Origin: an uncultured Eubacteriales bacterium
Lineage (GTDB): Bacteria > Bacillota_A > Clostridia > Oscillospirales > Oscillospiraceae
Assembly (NCBI GenBank): GCA_900319835.1
Contig: ONPY01000025.1
Location: forward strand, 1 to 26,652
Reading direction: 5' to 3'
Length of the DNA stretch: 26,652 nucleotides
Position 1 is the stretch's first letter. Each line of letters opens with the position of its first letter. The position numbers were made by a program, and so were the translations under genes. Below the pieces are notes generated by a model, which did no database searches, was not told where the DNA came from, and saw only the letters and a program-made list of their open reading frames with translations. Below are positions 7,468 through 14,477 of this stretch, piece after piece.

Positions 7468-8271
7468 ATGAACAAGATGGAAAAGGCCCTGCATGAGCTG
7501 AGCGAGATGGACGACCTGGCGGCCCAGGACTCTCCCATCCACCGCCTGCATCCGGCAGCAAAGCTCCTTGCGACAATTGCATACATCCTCCTGGTGGTCT
7601 CTTTTGACAAGTACGACCTTGACGGGCTGTTCCCCATGCTGCTCTGGCCGGTGCTGCTGTTTCAGCTCAGCGGCGTGCCGGTGCGCACCTGCTTTTACAA
7701 GCTCAGGATCGTGCTGCCGCTGGTGATGGCCGTTGGCCTCTTCAACCCCTTCTTTGACAGAGCTCCGCTGCTGATGCTAGGTCCGCTGCGCGTCTCAGGA
7801 GGCGTCGTCTCCATGCTGACGCTGATGGGAAAAGGGCTGCTGTGTCTGATGGCCTCCTTCCTGCTGATGGCCACCACGCCCATTGACTGTCTCTGTGCCG
7901 CGCTCAGGCGGCTGCACATGCCGAAGATGATCGTGACGCTGCTGCTGCTGACCTACCGCTATGTGGGCGTTATGACCCAGGAGCTCGCCGTCATGACCGA
8001 CGCCTACCACCTGCGTGCGCCGGGACAGAAGGGCATCCACGTCTCCGCCTGGGGCTCCTTTCTGGGCCAGCTGCTTCTCCGGAGCATGGACCGGGCCCAG
8101 GAGCTCTACAGCAGCATGCTGCTGCGGGGCTATCACGAGCACTTCCACTACGCGGGTATTCCGCGCTTTTCCCCGCGCGACGGGCTTTACACCCTGGGAT
8201 GCACGGCGGTGTTCCTGCTGCTGCGCTTTGTGCCGCTGGCCCAGGCGGTGGGCAGTCTCTTTGTGAGGTGA
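7468..8271 (+). CDS. cbiQ: CbiQ/EcfT-type energy-coupling transmembrane protein
   Basis: 267 residues with hydrophobic segments at about 33-50, 53-68, 78-92, 105-125 and near the C-terminus. The two EcfT coupling-helix motifs are recognisable: AYHLRAPG in the cytoplasmic region, and MLLRGY about 40 residues later. In ECF transporters these Ala/Leu-Arg-Gly-type motifs dock on the ATPase. The ATG at 7468 has AAAGGA about 9 nt upstream. It is preceded by the hairpin after cbiM and overlaps the cbiO ribosome site at its 3' end. It couples ATP hydrolysis by CbiO to metal uptake through CbiM. Confidence 0.92.
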   Translation: MNKMEKALHELSEMDDLAAQDSPIHRLHPAAKLLATIAYILLVVSFDKYDLDGLFPMLLWPVLLFQLSGVPVRTCFYKLRIVLPLVMAVGLFNPFFDRAPLLMLGPLRVSGGVVSMLTLMGKGLLCLMASFLLMATTPIDCLCAALRRLHMPKMIVTLLLLTYRYVGVMTQELAVMTDAYHLRAPGQKGIHVSAWGSFLGQLLLRSMDRAQELYSSMLLRGYHEHFHYAGIPRFSPRDGLYTLGCTAVFLLLRFVPLAQAVGSLFVR

Positions 8272-8276
8272 CCAAG

Positions 8277-8999
8277 ATGATCGAATTTCAGAATGTGAGC
8301 TTCTCCTACGAAAGCGGCCGCCCGGTGCTCCGGGATCTCTCCTTTACCATCCGGGACGGGGAGTGCGTGGGGCTGATCGGCGCAAACGGCGCGGGCAAGT
8401 CCACGGTGATGAAGCTGCTGCTGGGGCTTTTGAGCGGCGAGGGGAAGATCCTTGTCGACAATGTGGAGGTTCGGAAGGACACGCTGCCCCAGATCCGGAA
8501 GAAGCTGGGCTTTGTGCTGCAGAACTCCGACAACCAGATGTTCATGCCCACGGTCTATGAGGACATGATCTTCGGCCCGCTCAACTATGGGCTGAGCCGG
8601 GAGGAGACGGACAAGCGGGTCGACGCGGTGCTGGATGCGCTCGGGCTGCAGGAGCTCAAGCACCGGCACAACCACCGCATCTCCGGCGGTGAAAAGCGCA
8701 TGGCGGCCATCGCCACCATCCTCGCCATGGAGCCGGAGGCCATGCTGATGGACGAGCCCACCGCGGCCCTCGATCCCTACAACCGCCGCATCGTCATCAA
8801 CGCCATCCGCTCTCTGCCGCAGACCAAGCTCATCACCTCCCACGATCTGGACATGATCCTGGACACCTGCGGCCGGGTCATCCTCCTGTCCGAGGGGCGC
8901 GTCGCGGCCGACGGTCCGGCGGAGGAGATTCTCCGCGACAGGGCGCTGCTGGAGAGCCACCGCATGGAGCTGCCCTTCTGCCTGGCCGGGAGATCGTAA
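8277..8999 (+). CDS. cbiO: CbiO-type ECF transporter ATP-binding protein
   Basis: 240-residue ABC ATPase. Walker A is GANGAGKST (35-43), the Q-loop glutamine is Gln82 in FVLQNSDNQMF, the signature motif is ISGGEKR (135-141), Walker B is AMLMDEPTAALDP (155-167) and the switch is His189 in TSHD. The QNxDNQ(M/L)F sequence after the Q-loop is characteristic of ECF-type ATPases. The start lies 5 bp after the cbiQ stop, and its GAGGTG ribosome site is in the end of cbiQ. It is a single ATPase gene, so the transporter probably uses a CbiO homodimer. It is the last gene of the operon. Confidence 0.95.
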   Translation: MIEFQNVSFSYESGRPVLRDLSFTIRDGECVGLIGANGAGKSTVMKLLLGLLSGEGKILVDNVEVRKDTLPQIRKKLGFVLQNSDNQMFMPTVYEDMIFGPLNYGLSREETDKRVDAVLDALGLQELKHRHNHRISGGEKRMAAIATILAMEPEAMLMDEPTAALDPYNRRIVINAIRSLPQTKLITSHDLDMILDTCGRVILLSEGRVAADGPAEEILRDRALLESHRMELPFCLAGRS

Positions 9000-9006
9000 G
9001 CGCGAA

Positions 9007-9111
9007 AGATCTCCCGACTCGCTGCGCTCACTGGAAATCTCAAACGCCGCCTGTTGTACAGACTTCGACACTTGAGATCCTTCGGCTCGCTTTCGCTCGC
9101 TCAGGATGACA
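9007..9111 (-). repeat. Palindromic interspersed element, copy 1
   Basis: About 105 bp. Its reverse complement aligns closely with the element at 13262-13370: both share TGTCATCCTGAGCGAGCG, then GCGAG(C/T)CGAAGGATCTCAAG, a core with AGTCTGTACA, and TTTGAGATTTC. The arm nearest cbiO is a variant and lacks the terminal ATGACA-type end. It lies between cbiO and the following terminator and encodes nothing I recognise. The class resembles REP/MITE-like intergenic palindromes. Confidence 0.85.
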
Positions 9112-9135
9112 CGTACGGACTTTGCCGACAAATGG

Positions 9136-9164
9136 AAGCGCCCGCTTTTGCGGGCGCTTTTTTC
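9136..9164 (+). terminator. Rho-independent terminator after cbiMQO and the repeat element
   Basis: AAGCGCCCGC (9136-9145) pairs with GCGGGCGCTT (9150-9159) around a TTTT loop. The T-run spans 9158-9163. This is a strong canonical terminator, separated from cbiO by the palindromic element. Confidence 0.9.
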
Positions 9165-9172
9165 TTCCCCTC

Positions 9173-9201
9173 TAGGCAAATCGGCGCAGGCGTGGTATAC
9201 T
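9173..9201 (+). promoter_or_regulatory. Possible promoter of the TIR-LRR gene
   Basis: TAGGCA (9173-9178) and TATACT (9196-9201) are spaced by 17 bp. A start near 9208 would leave a leader of only about 5 nt before the GTG at 9213, and the GAGGA ribosome site at 9202-9206 would not be transcribed. Either the gene is nearly leaderless from this promoter, or this -10 is not the real one. Confidence 0.35.
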
Positions 9202-9212
9202 GAGGAAAAATT

Positions 9213-10655
9213 GTGGGATGGGAGGAAGCAGTCACGGAAACGCTGGTTCCCTATGAGGGCGCGGAGCCCTATGTCTTCATCAGTTACGCCCACGCCGATG
9301 CGGAGGCGGTTCTGGCCGTCGCCGCGCGGCTGCAGAAAGCGGGCTTTCGCGTCTGGTACGACGCCGGCATCGAAGTCGGCAGCGAATGGCCGGAGTATAT
9401 CGCCGCCCACCTCAAGGGCGCAGCCGTGATGCTGGCCTTTCTCTCCAACGCCTATGTCCGCTCGGACAACTGCAGGGCGGAGATGCACTACGCGCTGACA
9501 AAAAAGATCCCCTCCGTCAACATCTTTCTGGAGCGGACCGACATGACCCCGGGGCTTGAGATGCAGCTTGGGCACCGCTTCGCCCTGATGAAATATGAGA
9601 TGAGCGAGGAGCGTTTCTGGGAAAAGCTCCTCGCCGCGCCGCCCCTTGTCTCGCTCCTGCCCGACGGCGGCGGAAAGCCCCCCTTCCGCCCTGCGGCGGA
9701 GACTGTCCGGAAGGCCCGGCGGCCACTCTGGAAACGGATTTTGACCTGGCTGCTGGTTCTGGCGCTGCTGGGCGGACTGACCGCCGTGGGCATCGTAGGC
9801 TGGTCCACCGGGCTTGCCCAGCGGATCTATATCCGGCAGAGCCTGCCCACGCCCGGCATTCTGCCGGGGACGACGGAGATCGTCTTTACCGACCCCGCGC
9901 TGGAAAAAGCCGCGCGGAGCTACTGCGGCAAGGCGGAGGGCAGCGTTCTGGTCTCGGATCTGACGGGGCTGACCGAGCTGCGCCTGGAGGCGGCGGAGGA
10001 TCTCTCCGATCTGGCTTTTTTCCCGGACCTGCGGCAGCTGACCCTGGCCGTGCCGGAGCTTAAGTCTCTGGCCACGCTGCCGGTCTGCTCGCTGGAAACG
10101 CTGCGGCTGGAGGGCTGTTCTGTCGCCGATCTCACGGGTGTTGGCAATCTGCCCCTGCTGCGGGAGTTGGAGACTGCAGACTGCCCTCTGCACTCTCTGG
10201 GGGATCTCAGCCACTGTATTCAGCTCAGACGGCTCGCGCTGGACGGCGCTGACGTGGCGGACTTTTCCCCGGTCAAGCCGCTGACAAAGCTGGCGGAGGC
10301 GGAGATCTCCAACTGCGGCATCAATGAGCTGCGGCCCCTGCTGAGGCTGAGCAGTCTGACCGACGTGCGCTTTGTCCACTGTGATCTGCGCGGCGACTTT
10401 TTCTATGCGTTTGACCGGGAAAAGCGCATTGTGAGTCTGGCGCTGGTGGACTGTGATCTCAACTCCACCGCCAACATGGAGGATTTCCGGGGGCTGACCA
10501 CCCTGACCCTGATCCGCAGCGGCGCGATCCTGGACTGGTCGGTGCTGGCAGAGCTCCCCGTTCTGCGCACGGTCACCGTGGACGAGAGCATGGCCCGGGT
10601 CGTGGGCGAAGGATTGAAGGGAAGCGACGTGGAACTGACTGTGACGGGAGGCTGA
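9213..10655 (+). CDS. TIR-domain protein with a transmembrane segment and C-terminal leucine-rich-repeat-like region
   Basis: 480 residues. An N-terminal TIR domain (about 17-150) starts with YVFISYAHAD (20-29), continues with GFRVWYDAGIEVGSEW (44-59), and has the SNAYVRSDNCRAE segment whose Glu90 occupies the catalytic position of TIR NADases. A KARRPLWKR patch precedes one membrane span (about 175-197). Residues 245-455 then hold irregular ~22-residue leucine-rich units (LTELRLE, LRQLTLA, LETLRLEGC, LRRLALDGA, LTDVRFVHC, LTTLTLIRS). Positive charges before the span predict the TIR inside and the LRR outside. The start is GTG with GAGGA 6 nt upstream; no in-frame ATG precedes the TIR core. 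The gene has its own terminator-isolated context and is followed 6 bp later by a dehydrogenase. NADase signalling or defence is inferred from TIR biology and not shown here. Confidence 0.85.
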   Translation: MGWEEAVTETLVPYEGAEPYVFISYAHADAEAVLAVAARLQKAGFRVWYDAGIEVGSEWPEYIAAHLKGAAVMLAFLSNAYVRSDNCRAEMHYALTKKIPSVNIFLERTDMTPGLEMQLGHRFALMKYEMSEERFWEKLLAAPPLVSLLPDGGGKPPFRPAAETVRKARRPLWKRILTWLLVLALLGGLTAVGIVGWSTGLAQRIYIRQSLPTPGILPGTTEIVFTDPALEKAARSYCGKAEGSVLVSDLTGLTELRLEAAEDLSDLAFFPDLRQLTLAVPELKSLATLPVCSLETLRLEGCSVADLTGVGNLPLLRELETADCPLHSLGDLSHCIQLRRLALDGADVADFSPVKPLTKLAEAEISNCGINELRPLLRLSSLTDVRFVHCDLRGDFFYAFDREKRIVSLALVDCDLNSTANMEDFRGLTTLTLIRSGAILDWSVLAELPVLRTVTVDESMARVVGEGLKGSDVELTVTGG

Positions 10656-10661
10656 ACAACC

Positions 10662-11621
10662 ATGAAAATCGTGATTCTAGACGGCTATACGGAAAACCCC
10701 GGCGATCTGAGCTGGGACAATCTCGGCGCTTTTGGGGAAGTGACGGTCTATGACCGCACACCCTACGAGACGGCGGAGATCATCCGGCGCATCTCAGACG
10801 CTGAAATCGTCATTACCAACAAGACGCCCCTGGGCCGCGAGGTGCTGGACGCCTGCCCCTCGATCCGCTTCATCGCGGTGCTGGCCACGGGCTACAACGT
10901 GGTGGATGTGAAGGCCGCCCGGGATAAGGGTATCCCCGTCTCCAACGTCCCGGCCTACGGAACGGCCTCGGTGGCCCAGTACGCCATCGCCCTGCTGCTG
11001 GAGATCACCTCCCGGGTGGCCCACCACTCCGAGGCGGTGCACGCCGGCCGCTGGGAACACGCGCAGGACTGGACCTTCTGGGATTACCCGCTCATTGAGC
11101 TTGCGGGCAAAACCATGGGCATCGTGGGCTTTGGCCGCATCGGCCAGACCACGGGCAGGATCGCCAAAGCCCTGGGCATGACGGTGCTGGCCTCCGGCAG
11201 CCGGGAGACCGAGGCGGGCCGCGCCATCGCGGAGTATGTGGATCTGGATACGCTCTACGCCCGCGCGGACGTCATCGCCCTGCACTGTCCCCTCTTCCCG
11301 GAGACGAAAAACATGATCAACCGGGAGAGCATCGCCAAGATGAAGGACGGCGTCATCCTCATCAACAACAGCCGCGGCGGCCTGATCGTGGAGCAGGACC
11401 TGGCCGACGCGCTCAATTCCGGCAAGGTGCTGGCCGCCGGGGTGGATGTGGTCTCCACCGAGCCCATCCGGGGCGACAACCCCCTGCTCACGGCGAAAAA
11501 CTGCTTTATTACCCCGCACATCTCCTGGGCGCCGAAGGAGGCGCGCCAGCGGATTTTGGACTGCACGGAGGAAAACCTGCGCGGCTTTCTGGCGGGCAGC
11601 CCCGTCAACGTGGTCAACTGA
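10662..11621 (+). CDS. D-isomer-specific 2-hydroxyacid dehydrogenase (glycerate dehydrogenase/hydroxypyruvate reductase-like)
   Basis: 319 residues, the typical length for the family. The nucleotide-binding Rossmann motif is GFGRIG (156-161). The catalytic triad is Arg238 (NNSRGG), Glu267 (STEP) and His286 (TPHISW). The ATGYNVVDVKAARDKGIPVSN segment (75-95) and the GTASVAQYAIALLLE helix resemble glycerate dehydrogenases more than D-lactate dehydrogenases, so reduction of hydroxypyruvate/glyoxylate-type substrates is the best guess. The ATG has GGGAGG 10 nt upstream, inside the last codons of the TIR gene. The 6-bp gap to the TIR gene implies co-transcription. The 68-bp gap to malQ shows no convincing terminator. 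Confidence 0.92.
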   Translation: MKIVILDGYTENPGDLSWDNLGAFGEVTVYDRTPYETAEIIRRISDAEIVITNKTPLGREVLDACPSIRFIAVLATGYNVVDVKAARDKGIPVSNVPAYGTASVAQYAIALLLEITSRVAHHSEAVHAGRWEHAQDWTFWDYPLIELAGKTMGIVGFGRIGQTTGRIAKALGMTVLASGSRETEAGRAIAEYVDLDTLYARADVIALHCPLFPETKNMINRESIAKMKDGVILINNSRGGLIVEQDLADALNSGKVLAAGVDVVSTEPIRGDNPLLTAKNCFITPHISWAPKEARQRILDCTEENLRGFLAGSPVNVVN

Positions 11622-11689
11622 CCGATCGATTGTATTCCCGCGGGGACGGCCCCGCATTACATACGACAGTAAGAAAAGAGTGATGGATC

Positions 11690-13168
11690 ATGCAGCGAAG
11701 CAGCGGCGTTTTGATGCCCCTGAGTTCTCTCCCCTCCCCCTACGGCATCGGCAGTATGGGGAAGGATGCCTACCGTTTTGTGGATTTTCTGAAGGCGGGC
11801 GGCCAGACCTACTGGCAGCTTTTGCCCCTGTGCCCCACCGGCGCCGGGGACAGCCCCTATTCCTCCTTCTCCACCTTTGCCGGCAACCCCTATTTCATTG
11901 ACCTGGACACCCTGATCCGGGAACGGCTGCTGAAAAAGGCCGAGGTGGAGGCCATCGACTGGGGCAGGAACGCGGAAGCTGTGGACTACAGCAAGCTCTA
12001 CGCGGGGCGTGCGCCTCTTCTCCGCAAGGCCTTCGCCCGCGGCCGGGAGCGCTTTGCCGGGGAGCTTGGCGCCTTCCGAAAAGAGAACGCCTGGGTGGAG
12101 ACCTACGGGCTTTACATGGCTCTCAAGCAGCATTTTGATCAGCGCCCCTGGACCGAGTGGCCGGACGAGGCCATCCGCATGCACCGGCCCGACGCCGTGC
12201 GCGCATGGCGCGAGGAGCTCAAAGACGAGATGGACTACCACATCTTTGTGCAGTTTCTCTTCTTCCGCCAGTGGGACAAGCTGAAAGAGTACGCGCATAA
12301 AAAGGGCGTCTCCTTCATCGGGGATATCCCCATCTATGTGGCGCTGGACTCGGCCGACGTGTGGAGCGAGCCGCACTACTTCCAGCTGGATTCCGAGAAT
12401 GTGCCCAAGGCCGTGGCGGGCGTACCCCCTGACCCCTTTACGGCAGACGGTCAGCTCTGGGGCAACCCCCTCTACGACTGGGACGCCATGGCCAAGGACG
12501 GCTTCGGCTGGTGGATCCGCCGCATCGAGGGCGCCAAGAAGCTCTACGACATGATCCGTATCGACCACTTCCGCGGCTTTGAGAGCTACTGGTCCGTGCC
12601 CTACGGAGAGGCCACCGCGAAAAACGGCGAGTGGATGCCCGGCCCCGGCATCAAGCTGGTGGGCATGCTGACGCAGTGGTTCCACGATCTGGACTTTATC
12701 GCCGAGGATCTGGGCTATGTGACGCCCGGCGTCAAGAAGCTGGTGGAGGACTCCGGCCTGCCCGGCATGAAGATTTTGCAGTTTGCCTTCGACGCCCACG
12801 GGGATTCCGACTACCTGCCCCACTGCTGCCCCTACAACAGCGTCTGCTACATCGGCACCCACGACAACGACACCGTCATGGGCTGGCTGAAAAAGACCCG
12901 CAAGGTCGACCGGGAGTTTGCCTCCCGCTACATGCACATCACCGACGACGAGGGCTGGTGCTGGGGCATGATCCGCGCGGGCATGGCCTGTGCTGCAGAC
13001 CTCTTTGTGGTGCAGATGCAGGATCTGCTGGAGCTGGGCGGCTGGGCCCGGACCAACACCCCCGGCGTCCCCACCGGCAACTGGCGCTGGCGTATGAAGG
13101 AAGGCGCCGCGGACAAGGAGCTGGCCCAGAAGCTCAAGCTCTACACCAAGACCTTCCGCAGATGCTGA
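11690..13168 (+). CDS. malQ: 4-alpha-glucanotransferase (amylomaltase, GH77)
   Basis: 492 residues, full length for bacterial GH77. The N-terminus has the family start SGVLMPLSSLPSPYGIGSMG (5-24). The three catalytic carboxylates are in place: nucleophile Asp292 in IRIDHFRG, acid/base Glu339 in IAEDLGYV, and Asp392 in GTHDNDT; this spacing matches Thermus amylomaltase. The 250s-loop sequence VAGVPPDPFTADGQLWGNP is present. The enzyme transfers 4-alpha-glucan chains and releases glucose during maltodextrin or glycogen breakdown in the cytoplasm. No glycogen phosphorylase or maltose transporter is in the window, so the gene is isolated from its pathway. The ATG at 11690 has an AGAAAAGAG-type ribosome site. 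Confidence 0.96.
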   Translation: MQRSSGVLMPLSSLPSPYGIGSMGKDAYRFVDFLKAGGQTYWQLLPLCPTGAGDSPYSSFSTFAGNPYFIDLDTLIRERLLKKAEVEAIDWGRNAEAVDYSKLYAGRAPLLRKAFARGRERFAGELGAFRKENAWVETYGLYMALKQHFDQRPWTEWPDEAIRMHRPDAVRAWREELKDEMDYHIFVQFLFFRQWDKLKEYAHKKGVSFIGDIPIYVALDSADVWSEPHYFQLDSENVPKAVAGVPPDPFTADGQLWGNPLYDWDAMAKDGFGWWIRRIEGAKKLYDMIRIDHFRGFESYWSVPYGEATAKNGEWMPGPGIKLVGMLTQWFHDLDFIAEDLGYVTPGVKKLVEDSGLPGMKILQFAFDAHGDSDYLPHCCPYNSVCYIGTHDNDTVMGWLKKTRKVDREFASRYMHITDDEGWCWGMIRAGMACAADLFVVQMQDLLELGGWARTNTPGVPTGNWRWRMKEGAADKELAQKLKLYTKTFRRC

Positions 13169-13203
13169 TAGAACTTGCCTCTCCCGGTAAGGGGAGCCTG
13201 AAG

Positions 13204-13229
13204 CCCGGCCGCCCATGCGGCCGGGTTTT
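13204..13229 (+). terminator. Terminator after malQ (first of two near-identical hairpins)
   Basis: CCCGGCCGC (13204-13212) pairs with GCGGCCGGG (13217-13225) around a CCAT loop and is followed by TTTT. It lies 36 bp after the malQ stop. Confidence 0.85.
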
Positions 13230-13261
13230 GGTATCGGCAAAGCATGCCGGCTGCTCCTTTG

Positions 13262-13370
13262 TGTCATCCTGAGCGAGCGCCAGCGAGTCGAAGGATCTCA
13301 AGCGTTGTAGTCTGTACAGTGGGCAATGTTTGAGATTTCTCGACTCCGCTTCGCTCCGCTCGAAATGACA
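13262..13370 (+). repeat. Palindromic interspersed element, copy 2 (intact)
   Basis: A 109-bp element with inverted ends TGTCAT...ATGACA. The left arm (13262-13300, ending GGATCTCA) and the right arm (13331-13370, starting TGAGATTTC) are imperfect reverse complements over their whole ~39-bp length, around a ~30-bp core with AGTCTGTACA. It is the same element as 9007-9111 in the opposite orientation, and no coding capacity is visible. The 321-bp gap between malQ and degV is filled by this element, two terminators and the degV promoter. Confidence 0.88.
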
Positions 13371-13398
13371 TACGGTGGGATTTGTCTGCAGTCTGACG

Positions 13399-13426
13399 CC
13401 CGGCCGCTTGTACGGCCGGGTTTTTC
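13399..13426 (+). terminator. Second terminator-like hairpin upstream of degV
   Basis: CCCGGCCG (13399-13406) pairs with CGGCCGGG (13413-13420) around a 6-nt loop, then TTTTTC. Stem and tail nearly duplicate the hairpin at 13204-13229; the palindromic element lies between them. Confidence 0.8.
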
Positions 13427-13455
13427 TTGCCCTTTTTCCCAGAACGTGGTAAAAT
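13427..13455 (+). promoter_or_regulatory. Promoter of the first degV gene
   Basis: TTGCCC (13427-13432) and TAAAAT (13450-13455) are separated by 17 bp, immediately after the second terminator and 35 bp before the gene start. Confidence 0.6.
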
Positions 13456-13489
13456 GCGCCGTACCGAAATTATACAATTGGAGGCGTCT

Positions 13490-14374
13490 ATGTCCGATAC
13501 CATCATCGCCACCTCCTCCACCTCGGATCTGCCCAGGACCTGGCTGGAGGCGCACGGCGTTCCCTTCATCCCCTACACCTACACCGTGGGCGACAAGCTC
13601 TATGAGGACGACTGCCGGGAGGAATCCCGCGCCGCGGTCTACAAAGGCATGCGTCAGGGTGACCGGCTGAAAACCTCAATGATCAACGAGTTTGTCTACT
13701 ACGATTTCTTCAAAGAGCTGCTGGACCAGGGCAAGGACGTGATCTTTCTCGACATGTCCAAGGAGATGTCCGTCTCCTTTGCCAACGCCAACAAGGCCGC
13801 CGCTGAGATCCGCCCCCTGTACCCGGAGCGCCGTCTCTATGTCATGGACACGTTCTGCATTTCCGGGGGCCTCGGCACCCTGGTTGAAAACATGGTGGAG
13901 CGCATGGAGGCCGGTGAGAGTTTTGACGAGCTGGTGGCCTGGGGCGAAGCAAACAAGCTCAAGATCGCCCACCGCTTTACCGTGGATGATCTCAACTATC
14001 TCAAGGTCGGCGGCCGGGTCTCCAACAGCGCGGCGCTGGTGGGCTCGCTGCTGAGTATCAAGCCGGTGCTCTACGTCCCCGACCGGGGCACCCTGGACGT
14101 GGTGAAGAAGGCCCGGGGCCGCAAGGCGGCGCTCAAGGCCATCGTTGACGGCGTGCTCCACGACATGAGCAAGATCGACCCCACCGGCGTGAGGTTCCAC
14201 ATCCTGCACGCCGACTGCCTTTCCGACGCTGAGCAGGTGCGTGACGCCATCCGCGCGGCCTATCCCCAGGTGGGCGAGATCACCATCACCTCCCTCGGCG
14301 TGGTCATCGGCGCCCACTGCGGCCCCGGTCTGCTGACGGTCTTCTACCTCTGCGACAGCCGCCAGCCGGAGTAA
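13490..14374 (+). CDS. DegV-family fatty-acid-binding protein (FakB-like), first paralogue
   Basis: 294 residues. It begins IIATSSTSDLP, the family's D/S-rich first strand and loop. KTSMIN (61-66) is at the position of the lipid-headgroup-binding TSQPS motif. The classic segment FTVDDLNYLKVGGRVSNSAA (163-182) and the C-terminal VVIGAHCGPG are present. DegV/FakB proteins bind a fatty acid and present it to the kinase FakA, which is not in this window. The start at 13490 has TTGGAGG about 7 nt upstream; an in-frame ATG-independent start at 13427 would overlap the promoter. A second, diverged DegV gene lies at 25699-26586. Confidence 0.93.
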   Translation: MSDTIIATSSTSDLPRTWLEAHGVPFIPYTYTVGDKLYEDDCREESRAAVYKGMRQGDRLKTSMINEFVYYDFFKELLDQGKDVIFLDMSKEMSVSFANANKAAAEIRPLYPERRLYVMDTFCISGGLGTLVENMVERMEAGESFDELVAWGEANKLKIAHRFTVDDLNYLKVGGRVSNSAALVGSLLSIKPVLYVPDRGTLDVVKKARGRKAALKAIVDGVLHDMSKIDPTGVRFHILHADCLSDAEQVRDAIRAAYPQVGEITITSLGVVIGAHCGPGLLTVFYLCDSRQPE

Positions 14375-14381
14375 AGCCCTC

Positions 14382-14411
14382 TTGCGCCCGGGACGGGCCA
14401 TCGTGTATAAT
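14382..14411 (+). promoter_or_regulatory. Promoter upstream of the GH3 gene
   Basis: TTGCGC (14382-14387) and a perfect TATAAT (14406-14411) are spaced by 18 bp, placed between degV and the hairpin at 14419-14457. Transcription would begin at about 14418, the base before the hairpin. Confidence 0.6.
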
Positions 14412-14418
14412 GAAACAG

Positions 14419-14457
14419 GGTCCGGCGATGGATGCCATCGCCGGACCTTTACTTTTT
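14419..14457 (+). terminator. Perfect 13-bp hairpin with T-rich tail between the GH3 promoter and its start codon
   Basis: GGTCCGGCGATGG (14419-14431) pairs perfectly with CCATCGCCGGACC (14435-14447) around a 3-nt loop, followed by TTTACTTTTTG. It looks like an intrinsic terminator for degV, yet it lies downstream of the only visible promoter for the GH3 gene and 20 bp before its start codon. It may act as an attenuator or as a 5' stabilising hairpin. Confidence 0.75.
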
Positions 14458-14477
14458 GTGACAAAGGGCGGAACGCC

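Noticed and set aside
8187..10379. A 730-codon open frame on the minus strand across cbiQ, cbiO, the repeat and the TIR gene
   Set aside because: It runs antisense to well-supported genes, is arginine/glutamine-rich without recognisable domains, and reflects the high GC content.
9213..11621. Thoeris or CBASS defence system
   Set aside because: No ThsA-like SIR2/SLOG effector, cyclase or other partner gene adjoins the TIR gene.
11640..11655. 6-bp hairpin between the dehydrogenase and malQ as a terminator
   Set aside because: GCGGGG/CCCCGC without a T-run; termination not supported.
11657..13267. A 536-codon minus-strand open frame opposite malQ
   Set aside because: Shadow of malQ, with no domain and no ribosome site.
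9007..13370. CRISPR array or a coding transposon
   Set aside because: Only two copies of the repeat, 4 kb apart and inverted, without spacers, cas genes or a transposase.
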